Assembly (NCBI RefSeq): GCF_039535785.1
Contig: NZ_BAAAXV010000002.1
Location: 543,287-607,286, forward strand
Reading direction: 5' to 3'
From: Nonomuraea helvata
GTDB taxonomy: Bacteria; Actinomycetota; Actinomycetes; Streptosporangiales; Streptosporangiaceae
Length of the DNA: 64,000 nucleotides
The notes under the pieces were generated by a model. That model had not been told where the DNA came from. It did not search any database and saw nothing but the letters and a program-made list of their open reading frames with translations. Of this stretch, positions 1 to 7,138 are shown piece by piece. The first letter of the stretch is position 1. The number at the start of each line of letters is the position of its first letter. Both the position numbers and the translations under genes were made by a program.

Positions 1-91
1 CCCGCCCGACACCCGATCCCTGGCATCGTGTCCGGTGACCGGACGCGGTGGACGGAACGGCGCCACCACCGGGGTGAGAAGGAGGACGGTC

Positions 92-757
92 GTGCGAGTT
101 CTGGTCGTCGAGGACTTCGAGGTTCTGGCGCGGGCGATCGGGACCGGGTTGCGGCGCGAGGGCATGGCGGTGGATGTCGTCCTCGATGGCGACGACGCTC
201 TGGCCCGCCTGGCCGCCACCAGGTACGACGTGGTGGTGCTGGACCGCGATCTGCCGGGCACGCCCGGCGACGACGTGTGCCGCGACATCGCCGCCGGTGA
301 CGCGGGGTCGCGGGTGCTGATGCTCACCGCCGCGGGCACCGTACGGGACAGGGTCGAGGGTCTGGGGCTGGGCGCGGACGACTACCTGCCCAAGCCGTTC
401 GACTTCGCCGAACTCGTGGCCCGCGTGCGCGCGCTGGGGCGCCGCTCGGCACCCGCCGTACCGCCGATCCTCCGGGCGGAGGACCTGATCCTGGACCCGA
501 GCAGGCGGGTGGCCTTTCGCGGCGGGCGGCGCCTGGAGCTTACCCCGAAGGAGTTCGCGCTGCTGGAGTGCCTGCTCGCCGCCGGTGACCGGGTCGTGTC
601 CACGGAGGAGCTGCTGGAACGGGTCTGGGACGAGGCCGCTGACCCGTTCACCACGGCCGTCAAGACGACCGTGCGCCGGTTACGGGCCAAACTCGGCGAA
701 CCACCGGTGATCGGCACCGTCCGTGAGGGCGGCTACCGCATCGGGGTCCCGCGATGA
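92..757 (+). CDS. OmpR/PhoB-family response regulator
   Basis: Predicted DNA-binding response regulator of 221 aa. The receiver domain fills residues 1-115, with the acidic pocket in VVED, phosphoacceptor Asp51 in VVLDRDLPG and the conserved Lys101 in DDYLPKPFD. A winged-helix output domain follows (ELTPKEFALLECLL ... REGGYRIG). An upstream in-frame ATG at 35 exists, but the GTG at 92 has a good AAGGAGGA ribosome binding site five bases away and begins directly with the receiver fold, so I chose it. The stop overlaps the start of the sensor kinase gene (ATGA), so the pair is translationally coupled. The stimulus and regulon are unknown; there is no target gene beside it. Confidence 0.93.
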   Translation: MRVLVVEDFEVLARAIGTGLRREGMAVDVVLDGDDALARLAATRYDVVVLDRDLPGTPGDDVCRDIAAGDAGSRVLMLTAAGTVRDRVEGLGLGADDYLPKPFDFAELVARVRALGRRSAPAVPPILRAEDLILDPSRRVAFRGGRRLELTPKEFALLECLLAAGDRVVSTEELLERVWDEAADPFTTAVKTTVRRLRAKLGEPPVIGTVREGGYRIGVPR

Positions 758-1848
758 ACCTGACGGTGACCGGCCGCGCCCGGCGCCACCTGCGACGGCC
801 GTCCCTGCGCGCGCAGCTCACTACGCTGTACGCCGGACTGGTTCTGGCCGTCGTCGTCCCGATGATGCTGGTCGCCGGTTTCCTGTTCGGCAGGGACCAG
901 GTCCGCCTCCGGGCCGGGGACGCCGCTCCACCGCCCGACACCTCCGCCCAGCAGGTCGACGCCGTGCTCACGGTCACCGGGATCATCGTCGTGGTCCTGA
1001 CCGTGCTGGCTGCGTGGTGGCTGGCCGGGCGCTTCCTCCGCCCGCTGCGCGCCATGACCGTGACCGCCCGGGAGATCTCGGCCACCAACCTCAACCGTCG
1101 GCTCGGCCTGCGCGGCCCGGACGACGAGCTGACCAGGCTGGGGCGTACGCTCGACGACCTGTTCGAACGGCTGGACTCCTCGTTCGCGGCGCAGCGCCAC
1201 TTCGTGGCCAACGCCTCCCACGAGCTGCGCACCCCGCTGGCCGGTCAGCGCGCCGTGCTCCAGGTCGCGCTCGCCGACTCCGAGGCGGGTGAGGCGAGCC
1301 TGCGGGCCGCTTGTGAGGAGGCACTCGCTCTCGGAGCGCGGCAGGAACGCCTGATCGGCGCCCTCCTCACGCTGGCCGAAGGAGAGAAGGGCATCGAGCA
1401 CCGGGAGCTGGTCGACCTGGCCGAGGTCACCGAGCAGGTGGTGTCGTCGCGCCGCTCGGAGGCCGCTGGGCGAACGGTCACGGTTCGTACGTCGCTGGAC
1501 CCCGCGCCGGTCAGCGGTGACCCCGACCTGATCGCCAGCATGATCGGCAACCTGGTCGACAACGCGCTCCACCACAACGTTCCCGACGGACACGTTATCA
1601 TCGCCACCGGCCTCACCGGCGACCGCGCCCGCCTGACGATCGGCAACACCGGCCCGCCCATCCGGCCGCAGGACCTGCGGCGGCTCTTCCAGCCGTTCCA
1701 GCGGCTCGGCGCCCCACGCACCCACACGGCCGACGGCCACGGACTGGGCCTGGCGATCGTCCGGGCCGTCGCCGAGGCGCACGGCGCCCGGCTGACGGCC
1801 CTTCCACGCGCCAAGGGCGGCTTGGACGTGACGATAGTGTTCGACTGA
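754..1848 (+). CDS. Sensor histidine kinase, HAMP-HisKA-HATPase
   Basis: Membrane sensor kinase partner of the preceding response regulator; 364 aa, starting inside the regulator's stop codon. Two membrane segments (about residues 22-46 and 68-90) enclose a very short extracytoplasmic stretch of about 20 residues. This suggests sensing within or near the membrane. A HAMP segment (GRFLRPLRAM) leads to the HisKA box FVANASHELRTPL with the phosphoaccepting His. The ATPase domain shows an N box (MIGNLVDNALHHN) and a G2 box (GHGLGLAIV). All motifs are intact. The short sensor region resembles kinases of the CseC/VanS type, but the ligand cannot be told from sequence. Confidence 0.92.
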   Translation: MNLTVTGRARRHLRRPSLRAQLTTLYAGLVLAVVVPMMLVAGFLFGRDQVRLRAGDAAPPPDTSAQQVDAVLTVTGIIVVVLTVLAAWWLAGRFLRPLRAMTVTAREISATNLNRRLGLRGPDDELTRLGRTLDDLFERLDSSFAAQRHFVANASHELRTPLAGQRAVLQVALADSEAGEASLRAACEEALALGARQERLIGALLTLAEGEKGIEHRELVDLAEVTEQVVSSRRSEAAGRTVTVRTSLDPAPVSGDPDLIASMIGNLVDNALHHNVPDGHVIIATGLTGDRARLTIGNTGPPIRPQDLRRLFQPFQRLGAPRTHTADGHGLGLAIVRAVAEAHGARLTALPRAKGGLDVTIVFD

Positions 1849-1913
1849 TCCCGGTTCGGGGCGGACGATCACGCGTCCCAGCCGAGCCTGTGGGTGCCGA
1901 ATATCGTGTCGCC

Positions 1914-2100
1914 TCATGCGACCTGGGCGTACTCATGTAGGAGGCCGCCGAGCCGGTCTCGTCGGGAGACCTCGATGTCGGCGTCGACTGGATCGGGTAG
2001 CGCCCGTAGCGGGCTGGCCTGGTTCAGGGCTCGGTGCGGACGTTGCCTGTAAGTAGGTCTCGTACTCGGCGAGGACTTTGCGCAGGTGAGCACGCACAGA
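1914..2100 (-). pseudogene. C-terminal remnant of an integrase-core (DDE) transposase
   Basis: The minus strand keeps the end of a DDE integrase-core transposase in two frames. One frame reads HLRKVLAEYETYLQ, and the other continues RPHRALNQASPLRALP and then RRDRLGGLLHEYAQVA before a stop at 1914. The Y-x-RPHRAL-Q block and the RRDRLGGL tail are typical of integrase-core transposases of actinobacteria. A frameshift separates the two pieces, and the catalytic domain is absent. It lies 70 bp from a tRNA gene fragment, so this stretch looks like the scar of a mobile element. The exact IS family cannot be fixed from so little sequence. Confidence 0.7.
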
Positions 2101-2173
2101 GCACGCAAGCGCTAGACGAAAATTCTAGAACGCATCCGATCCCGCGTAACCGCAGGTCAGAACATGATCAAAG

Positions 2174-2221
2174 CGCGCCCTGCAGGATTCGACCCTGCGA
2201 CCGACGGATCAGAAGTCCGGG
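2174..2221 (-). pseudogene. 3' half of a tRNA-Arg(UCU) gene
   Basis: Read on the minus strand, this contains an anticodon arm with loop CTTCTGA (anticodon TCT). A perfect five-pair T arm follows (GCAGG, loop GTCGAAT, CCTGC; plus-strand 2182-2198), then a 3' acceptor strand AGGGCGC. No matching 5' acceptor strand or D arm precedes it, so it is not a working tRNA gene. Tyrosine integrases of actinobacterial integrative elements use the anticodon-loop-to-3'-end part of tRNA genes as attachment sites. A fragment of exactly this extent is what remains at the far end of an inserted or decayed element. Loop position 54 is G instead of T. Confidence 0.6.
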
Positions 2222-2249
2222 CCCACGGCTCAACAGGTCGGCGGCCGGG

Positions 2250-2262
2250 GTGAAACTTTCAC
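2250..2262. promoter_or_regulatory. GTGAAACTTTCAC palindrome upstream of the GH12 gene
   Basis: Perfect 13-base palindrome around a central C, 192 bp before the GH12 start codon. The core TGAAA(C/G)TTTCA is repeated at 5584-5594 upstream of the GH43 gene. GAAA-N-TTTC type elements are known upstream of actinobacterial hemicellulase genes, where LacI-type repressors act. Function here is inferred from recurrence and position. Confidence 0.5.
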
Positions 2263-2395
2263 GTCGACCCCGCCGTCCTTCACCGCTTGACGTGCGATGG
2301 TGAGGATTTCTTGCTCGCCGATGTTTCCCCTCGCCGGATGCCGGCTTACGGTGACCACACTTCCCGTCGGAACCGGTCCCGGCCGCGTCGACATC

Positions 2396-2415
2396 TCGTC
2401 GAAGCGCTTCGACGA
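2396..2415. promoter_or_regulatory. 20-bp perfect palindrome, probable LacI-family operator
   Basis: TCGTCGAAGCGCTTCGACGA is a perfect 20-bp palindrome ending 39 bp before the GH12 start codon, centred on AGCGCT. LacI-family repressors such as CebR and CelR bind palindromes with the same AGCGCT core upstream of cellulase genes (for example TGGGAGCGCTCCCA). The position suits repression of the GH12 promoter. No lacI-type gene lies in the window, so the repressor would act in trans. Confidence 0.6.
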
Positions 2416-2454
2416 CCCAGATTCGACAGGCTGACAACAGCGGAAAGGGAGATC

Positions 2455-3147
2455 ATGCTCAGGACGCTCCGCCTCTTCGTCTCGGCATCCATGCTCGTCG
2501 CGCTCATCGGGGCGCTCGCTCAGCCCGCCCAGGCCGCCGTCTGGTCCTCGACGGACCAGTGGGGCACGTGGACCAACGGCGGCTACACCCTTTACAACAA
2601 CATCTGGGGCAGCGGTGCCGGCCCACAGACGATCTGGGCGAATTCGTACAGCAACTGGGGTGTCTGGGCCAACCACCCCAACACCGGGGGCGTCAAGTCC
2701 TACCCCAACGCCACGAAGAACGTGAACCGGCGGCTCAGCGCCCTCGGCAGCGCGACCAGCAGCTTCAACGTGACCGTCCCGAACGGCGGCGCCTACACCA
2801 GCGCGTACGACATCTGGTGCGACGGCCACACCTACGAGATCATGCTCTGGATGAACAAGTACGGCCCGGTGGGCCCGATCGGGTCGCGGCAGACGAGCGC
2901 GTCGGTGGGCGGCCACAGCTGGGACGTCTACCGCGGCTCCAACGGGTCCAACCAGGTGTTCTCCTTCGTGCGGCAGGGCAACGTCAACGCCGGGACCGTG
3001 GACATCAAGGCGATCCTGAACTGGCTCCGGTCCAGGAACTGGTTCGGTGACGTGACGCTCGGCGACGTCCAGTTCGGCTACGAGATCACGTCGTCCAGCG
3101 GCGGGATGGACTTCCGCACCAACAGCTTCTCAGTGTCGGCGAGCTGA
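2455..3147 (+). CDS. Secreted GH12 endoglucanase/xyloglucanase
   Basis: Predicted secreted glycoside hydrolase family 12 enzyme (beta-1,4-glucan or xyloglucan endohydrolase), 230 aa. A signal peptide (about residues 1-28, ending QPAQAA) leads straight into the jelly-roll domain, which fills the rest of the protein. The family's two catalytic glutamates are visible: Glu128 in YEIMLWMN (nucleophile) and Glu210 in FGYEITSS (acid/base). No cellulose-binding domain is present. I chose ATG 2455 because it has an AAGGGAG ribosome binding site and starts the signal peptide; the longer open frame upstream runs through the operator. Two palindromes upstream suggest substrate-dependent repression. Confidence 0.92.
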   Translation: MLRTLRLFVSASMLVALIGALAQPAQAAVWSSTDQWGTWTNGGYTLYNNIWGSGAGPQTIWANSYSNWGVWANHPNTGGVKSYPNATKNVNRRLSALGSATSSFNVTVPNGGAYTSAYDIWCDGHTYEIMLWMNKYGPVGPIGSRQTSASVGGHSWDVYRGSNGSNQVFSFVRQGNVNAGTVDIKAILNWLRSRNWFGDVTLGDVQFGYEITSSSGGMDFRTNSFSVSAS

Positions 3148-3230
3148 CCTCGGCCCTTGGGCGATCGCGCCGAGCGGCGTGACAGCGGAACACGCCGCTC
3201 GATGCGGCGACGGAACGCGCGTGAGGCGGC

Positions 3231-4082
3231 TCAGGCGGTGAAGGCGGCGCGGTGGTCGCGGGCCCAAGTGCCATACGTGCGGGGCGGGCGGCCCAGCACC
3301 TTCTCTGCGTCCGGGGTCAGCCGGGCGTTGCCGCCTCGCGCGACCAGCTCGGCGCCGTTGACGGCGGTGTCGGCGAACCCGGCGTCCTGTCCGGCGGCGA
3401 GCAGCCGCTGCCGGTAGAGCTCCAGCGGCACATCGACCGCCTCCAGGCCGCGACCGAGGACCTCGCCCAGACACGCCACCATGTCGGGGACGCTCAGCAG
3501 CTCCGGCCCCGTCAGTGTGAGCGCGCTGCCCGCGAGGTCACCGGACGTCAGCGCGCGCACGGCCACCTCGGCCACGTCACGCGGGTCGATGACACCCTGC
3601 GTGCCGGTGCCGGTCATGTTGGGAATCGGGTGCCCTGACCGGATCGGAGCGGCCCAGCGCAGGCTGTTGGAGGCGAAGCTGGAGGGACGCAGCACCGTCC
3701 ATTCCATGCCGCTCGACCGCAGCGCTTCCTCGCCGGGAAGGTGCCAGTCCGTCACCTTGGAGTCGGGCCGCTCGCCGGTGCCGATGGCCGAGAGCTTCAC
3801 CGCCTTCCGTACGCCCGCCGCCCGCGCGGCGGCGAGCATCGCCTCGTCGTGCCGGATGATCGCCGGGCCGGGGGCGCTGAGCAGGAACAGGGTGTCGGCT
3901 CCCGCCACCGCCTCCGCCAGGGACGCGGGGTCGTCGAAATCGCCTCGCACGGCCTCGACGCCGGGCAATGCGGGAACTCGGGAAGGCTCCCGGGCCATCG
4001 CCCGCACCCGCTCACCACGAGCCGACAGCAACCGGAGCGTTTCACCACCGATGGTGCCAGTAGCACCGGTAGCAAGGATCAT
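3231..4082 (-). CDS. NmrA-like NAD(P)-binding protein
   Basis: Atypical short-chain dehydrogenase of the NmrA/SDR_a type, about 284 aa. It starts with the dinucleotide-binding motif ILATGATGTIGG and contains LFLLSAPGP and the substrate-side segment EWTVLRPSSFASN. Such proteins bind NAD(P)H and serve either as small-molecule reductases or as redox sensors; the substrate is not predictable. ATG 4082 gives the usual short N-terminus, while ATG 4091 (MRRM) is an equal alternative. It is divergent from an AraC-family gene across about 100 bp, which often marks regulator and target. Confidence 0.85.
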   Translation of the reverse strand: MILATGATGTIGGETLRLLSARGERVRAMAREPSRVPALPGVEAVRGDFDDPASLAEAVAGADTLFLLSAPGPAIIRHDEAMLAAARAAGVRKAVKLSAIGTGERPDSKVTDWHLPGEEALRSSGMEWTVLRPSSFASNSLRWAAPIRSGHPIPNMTGTGTQGVIDPRDVAEVAVRALTSGDLAGSALTLTGPELLSVPDMVACLGEVLGRGLEAVDVPLELYRQRLLAAGQDAGFADTAVNGAELVARGGNARLTPDAEKVLGRPPRTYGTWARDHRAAFTA

Positions 4083-4179
4083 GCGTCGCATGCTGTCAGC
4101 GCATCCGCCAGCGCCTATAGGAAGTTCCGGCACAACCGGCTCATATCAACCAGCCGGCAAGGGCGGTTAACGTGAGGCC

Positions 4180-4929
4180 ATGAGCATCCCGCCCGGCAGG
4201 CTGCGACGCTGGATCGGCGACATCACCGTGTGGACGGACTTCGGGCCCGGCGATCGGCTGGTTCACGTCCCTGACGCCGACACCGCCCTGGTCGTGCGCC
4301 GGGCGCGGGACGGGCGCTGCGACCTGCTGGTGGCCGGGCCGCGTACGCGTGCTACGTACAACGCCGGCAAGGACATCCCGTTCAGCCTCCGGCTCCGGCT
4401 TCGGCCCGGCTCCACCCGGCTGCTGCTCGGCGTGCGAACGGGCGAGCTGGTCGACCGGGTGGTCGGTATCGGCGAGCTGTGGCCCGGCTCGGACGGCCTC
4501 GTGCTCCGGCTGGCCGAGGCAGGGACCGACGCAGGGCTCGTACTGAAACAGCTGGAGTCGGCGCTGCTGGCCCGGATCGCCGCCCGGACCCCGGCGGACC
4601 TGGCGCGGAGCGAGCTGGTACGTGCCGCGGCCAAGGCCCTGACCCGCCCTGCCGGCCCGGGACGGGAGCCGGTGCCCGCCATCGCGCGGCGGCTGGCCGT
4701 CAGCGAGCGTCATCTGCGCGGCCTGTTCGCCGACGACGTGGGGCTCCCGCCCAAGCGCTTCGAACGCATCACGCGCGTCCGCAGGGTGCTCGCGGACGGC
4801 CGTGCCTCCGGCTGGGCGGCGGCCGGCTACTACGACCAGTCGCACATGACGGCCGACTTCCGCGCCATGATGGGCGTGACTCCCGGCGCCTTCTTCGCCG
4901 GCCGCCTCCCGGCCCTTCAGCCTTGCTAA
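4180..4929 (+). CDS. AraC-family transcriptional regulator
   Basis: DNA-binding regulator of 249 aa. The first 110 residues look like an AraC-type cupin effector domain (residues such as DADTALVVRR, TRATYNAGKD). The C-terminal third is the double helix-turn-helix AraC domain (VPAIARRLAVSERHLRGLF ... AAAGYYDQSHMTADFRAMMGVTPGAF). YYDQSH-M-x-DF is the hallmark of the second HTH. It is transcribed away from the NmrA-like gene and may control it. Autoregulation through the shared intergenic region is plausible, but no clear repeat is visible there. Confidence 0.9.
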   Translation: MSIPPGRLRRWIGDITVWTDFGPGDRLVHVPDADTALVVRRARDGRCDLLVAGPRTRATYNAGKDIPFSLRLRLRPGSTRLLLGVRTGELVDRVVGIGELWPGSDGLVLRLAEAGTDAGLVLKQLESALLARIAARTPADLARSELVRAAAKALTRPAGPGREPVPAIARRLAVSERHLRGLFADDVGLPPKRFERITRVRRVLADGRASGWAAAGYYDQSHMTADFRAMMGVTPGAFFAGRLPALQPC

Positions 4930-4937
4930 GCTGACAG

Positions 4938-4958
4938 TTAGTTCGCTTTCCGAATCAA
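4938..4958. promoter_or_regulatory. Possible MarR operator
   Basis: TTAGTTCG-ctttc-CGAATCAA is an imperfect inverted repeat (six of eight arm positions pair) 17 bp before the MarR start. Its size and AT-rich arms fit MarR-family sites, and it would allow autorepression. The evidence is positional only. Confidence 0.4.
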
Positions 4959-4974
4959 GCAGAGGGTCGGCGGC

Positions 4975-5451
4975 ATGGTCAAGGCAACAGGTGAGCACAT
5001 GGGAGTCGTCTCCGGGCTGGTGCGCGCCTCCTTCCTGGTGAGCGCCGTGTACGCCGAGTCGGCGCGCGAGTACGGGATCACCTCGCAGCAGGGACAGCTC
5101 CTGTGCGTGCTGATGGCGCAGCCGTACGGGATGAGCGCGCTGGGCGGGATCCTGGGCCTGGCCAAGTCCAGCCTCACCGAGCTGGTCGACCGCAGCGCGC
5201 AGCGGGGCCTGGTGCGCCGCGAGCCGGACCCGCGCGACGGGCGCGCCGTACGGGTGGCGCTCACCGACCGGGGCAGCGAGCTGGCCGAGGACTTCTACAC
5301 CGAGACGTGCCGCCGGATCGACCAGCTTCCCGCGGGCCTGACGGCGGACGAGCGCGCCGCGCTGGCCGGGCTGCTGGGCCGCGTGGTCGAGGACAACCAG
5401 GTCCCGGTGGTCTTCCTGGAGCCGGCCGACACCGCCTCCCACAAGCGCTGA
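4975..5451 (+). CDS. MarR-family transcriptional regulator
   Basis: Winged-helix regulator of 158 aa. It shows a MarR layout: helix rich in YAESAREYGITSQQGQLLCVL, recognition segment ILGLAKSSLTELVDRSAQRGLV, and a wing RREPDPRDGRAVRVALTDRG. The DxRDxR wing signature is intact. It stands alone between the AraC gene and the GH43 gene, and no obvious target is adjacent. The short upstream repeat suggests autoregulation. Ligand and target are unknown; related proteins respond to phenolic compounds or oxidants. Confidence 0.9.
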   Translation: MVKATGEHMGVVSGLVRASFLVSAVYAESAREYGITSQQGQLLCVLMAQPYGMSALGGILGLAKSSLTELVDRSAQRGLVRREPDPRDGRAVRVALTDRGSELAEDFYTETCRRIDQLPAGLTADERAALAGLLGRVVEDNQVPVVFLEPADTASHKR

Positions 5452-5480
5452 CCTTGAGCCGGCCGGCGGGCATCGAGGCG

Positions 5481-5582
5481 CTGGCCCGGGACCCGGCCGG
5501 CGGGCGGACGGGAGCTGGCCCGGGACCCGGCCGGCGGGCGGACGGGAGCTGGCCCGGGACCCGGCCGGCGGCCAGGCGGGAG
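5481..5582. repeat. Three tandem copies of a 34-bp GC-rich repeat
   Basis: Unit CTGGCCCGGGACCCGGCCGG followed by CGGGCGGACGGGAG; copies at 5481-5514, 5515-5548 and 5549-5582. Copies 1 and 2 are identical, and copy 3 differs in a few bases (CCAGGCGGGAG end). The array lies between the MarR stop and the GH43 operator-like palindrome. The unit length is not a multiple of three and no coding frame is supported. Confidence 0.9.
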
Positions 5583-5596
5583 CTGAAAGTTTCAGC
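5582..5596. promoter_or_regulatory. GCTGAAAGTTTCAGC palindrome upstream of the GH43 gene
   Basis: Perfect 15-base palindrome around a central G, ending 77 bp before the GH43 start codon and abutting the last tandem repeat. Its core is the reverse complement of the element upstream of the GH12 gene, which suggests one common repressor for both hydrolases. Confidence 0.55.
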
Positions 5597-5673
5597 CCCG
5601 ACGTGCGCGGATGCCGGCGGAGCGAGCGCGGCGCTGGCCTGCCCGCTCAGGCCGGTCCTATGGTGAGGCGGCC

Positions 5674-7122
5674 ATGTCCCGTGTCCTCGCCCTCCTGGCC
5701 GGGCTGTGCCTGGCACTCGCGCTCCCGCCCGCCACCGCCGCGGCGCGGGCCACACCCCTCAGTGGGTCTGTCGCCGCTCCCGTCACTGTGCCGGTCGGCG
5801 CCCAGTTCACCGACACGTCGGGAAATCTGCTGCACGCCCACGGCGGGGGTGTGATCAAGGTCGGCTCGTACTACTACTGGTTCGGGGAGAACCGCAACGC
5901 CGACGGCACCTTCCGGTACGTCTCCGCCTACCGCTCGGCCGACCTGCGCACGTGGGAGTTCCGCAACCACGTGCTCACCCAGTCCAGCGCAGCCGAGCTG
6001 CAGGTGGCCAACATCGAGCGCCCGAAGGTCGTCTACAACGCCTCGACCGGCCAGTTCGTCATGTGGATGCACAAGGAGAACGGCCGCGACTACGGCGAGG
6101 CGCGGGCGGCTGTGGCGGTCTCGAACACGGTGGACGGCGCCTACACCTACCTGCGCAGCTTCCGCCCGCTCGGCCACATGTCGCGTGACATCACCGCGTT
6201 CGTCGACACCGACGGCACCGCGTACATGATCTCGGCCGCGAACGAGAACTACGACCTGCACGTCTACCGGCTGACCGCCGACTACACCGACGTGGCCGCC
6301 CTGGCGCGGAAGTGGGCCGGCGACCACCGCGAGGCGCCGGCGATGTTCAAGCGCAACGGCGTGTACTTCATGCTGACCTCCGCCGCCACCGGCTGGCAGC
6401 CCAACCAGGCCCAGTACGCCACCGCCACCAGCATCACCGGCACGTGGAGCGCCTGGCAGAACGTGGGCGACTCCACCACGTTCGGCTCGCAGCCGGCGTA
6501 CGTGCTGCCGGTGCAGGGCACCTCCGGCACGTCGTACCTGTACCTGGGCGACCGGTGGGCCGGCGCGTGGGGCGGCCCCGTCAACGACTCCCGCTACGTG
6601 TGGCTGCCGGTCCAGTTCCCGAGCGGCACGTCCATGAGCCTGACCTACGCCCGGCAGCTCACCGTCGACGCCGCCACCGGCACGATCACCACGACCGGCA
6701 CCGGCTACGACCGGCTGGCGGTACGCCACTCGGGCAAGTGCGCCGACGTGCGCAACGCCTCCACCGCCAACGCGGCCGCCGTCATCCAGTACTCCTGCGG
6801 CGGCGGCACGAACCAGCAGTGGCGCATCCAGTCGATCAGCGGCGGCTACGTGCAGATCGTGGCCCGCCACTCCGGCAAGTGCCTGGACGTGGACGGCGCC
6901 TCGACCGCCGACGGGGCCGCCGTCCAGCAGTACGCCTGCGGCACCGGCACCAACCAGCAGTGGACGCTGCAGGACGCGGGCGGCGGCTACCTGCGGCTGG
7001 TGGCCAGGCACTCGGGCAAGTGCGCCGACCTGCCCTCCTCGTCGCAGGCCGACGACGTCCAGTTCAAGCAGTACGCGTGCAACGGCGGCCAGAACCAGCA
7101 GTTCACCCGCACCCCACTGTGA
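5674..7122 (+). CDS. Secreted GH43 (galactan beta-1,3-galactosidase-like) with ricin-B CBM13
   Basis: Predicted secreted exo-acting hydrolase of 482 aa. A signal peptide (residues 1-25, ending ATAAARA) is followed by a five-bladed propeller of the GH43 exo-beta-1,3-galactanase subgroup: HAHGGGVIKVGSYYYWFGE, RDITAFVDTDGTAYM, and DHREAPAMFKRNG, whose Glu suits the acid role. Residues about 348-480 form a ricin-type beta-trefoil (CBM13) with three repeats ending NQQW, NQQW and NQQF. The same domain order is known from streptomycete arabinogalactan-degrading enzymes. ATG 5674 starts the signal peptide. Substrate assignment is by family resemblance. Confidence 0.88.
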   Translation: MSRVLALLAGLCLALALPPATAAARATPLSGSVAAPVTVPVGAQFTDTSGNLLHAHGGGVIKVGSYYYWFGENRNADGTFRYVSAYRSADLRTWEFRNHVLTQSSAAELQVANIERPKVVYNASTGQFVMWMHKENGRDYGEARAAVAVSNTVDGAYTYLRSFRPLGHMSRDITAFVDTDGTAYMISAANENYDLHVYRLTADYTDVAALARKWAGDHREAPAMFKRNGVYFMLTSAATGWQPNQAQYATATSITGTWSAWQNVGDSTTFGSQPAYVLPVQGTSGTSYLYLGDRWAGAWGGPVNDSRYVWLPVQFPSGTSMSLTYARQLTVDAATGTITTTGTGYDRLAVRHSGKCADVRNASTANAAAVIQYSCGGGTNQQWRIQSISGGYVQIVARHSGKCLDVDGASTADGAAVQQYACGTGTNQQWTLQDAGGGYLRLVARHSGKCADLPSSSQADDVQFKQYACNGGQNQQFTRTPL

Positions 7123-7138
7123 GGAGGCGGGCACCCGG

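Noticed and set aside
2174..2221. A complete tRNA-Arg gene
   Set aside because: The 5' acceptor strand and D arm are missing; no upstream sequence pairs with AGGGCGC.
5481..5582. Tandem 34-bp units considered as a CRISPR array
   Set aside because: There are no unique spacers; the units abut directly. No cas genes are nearby.
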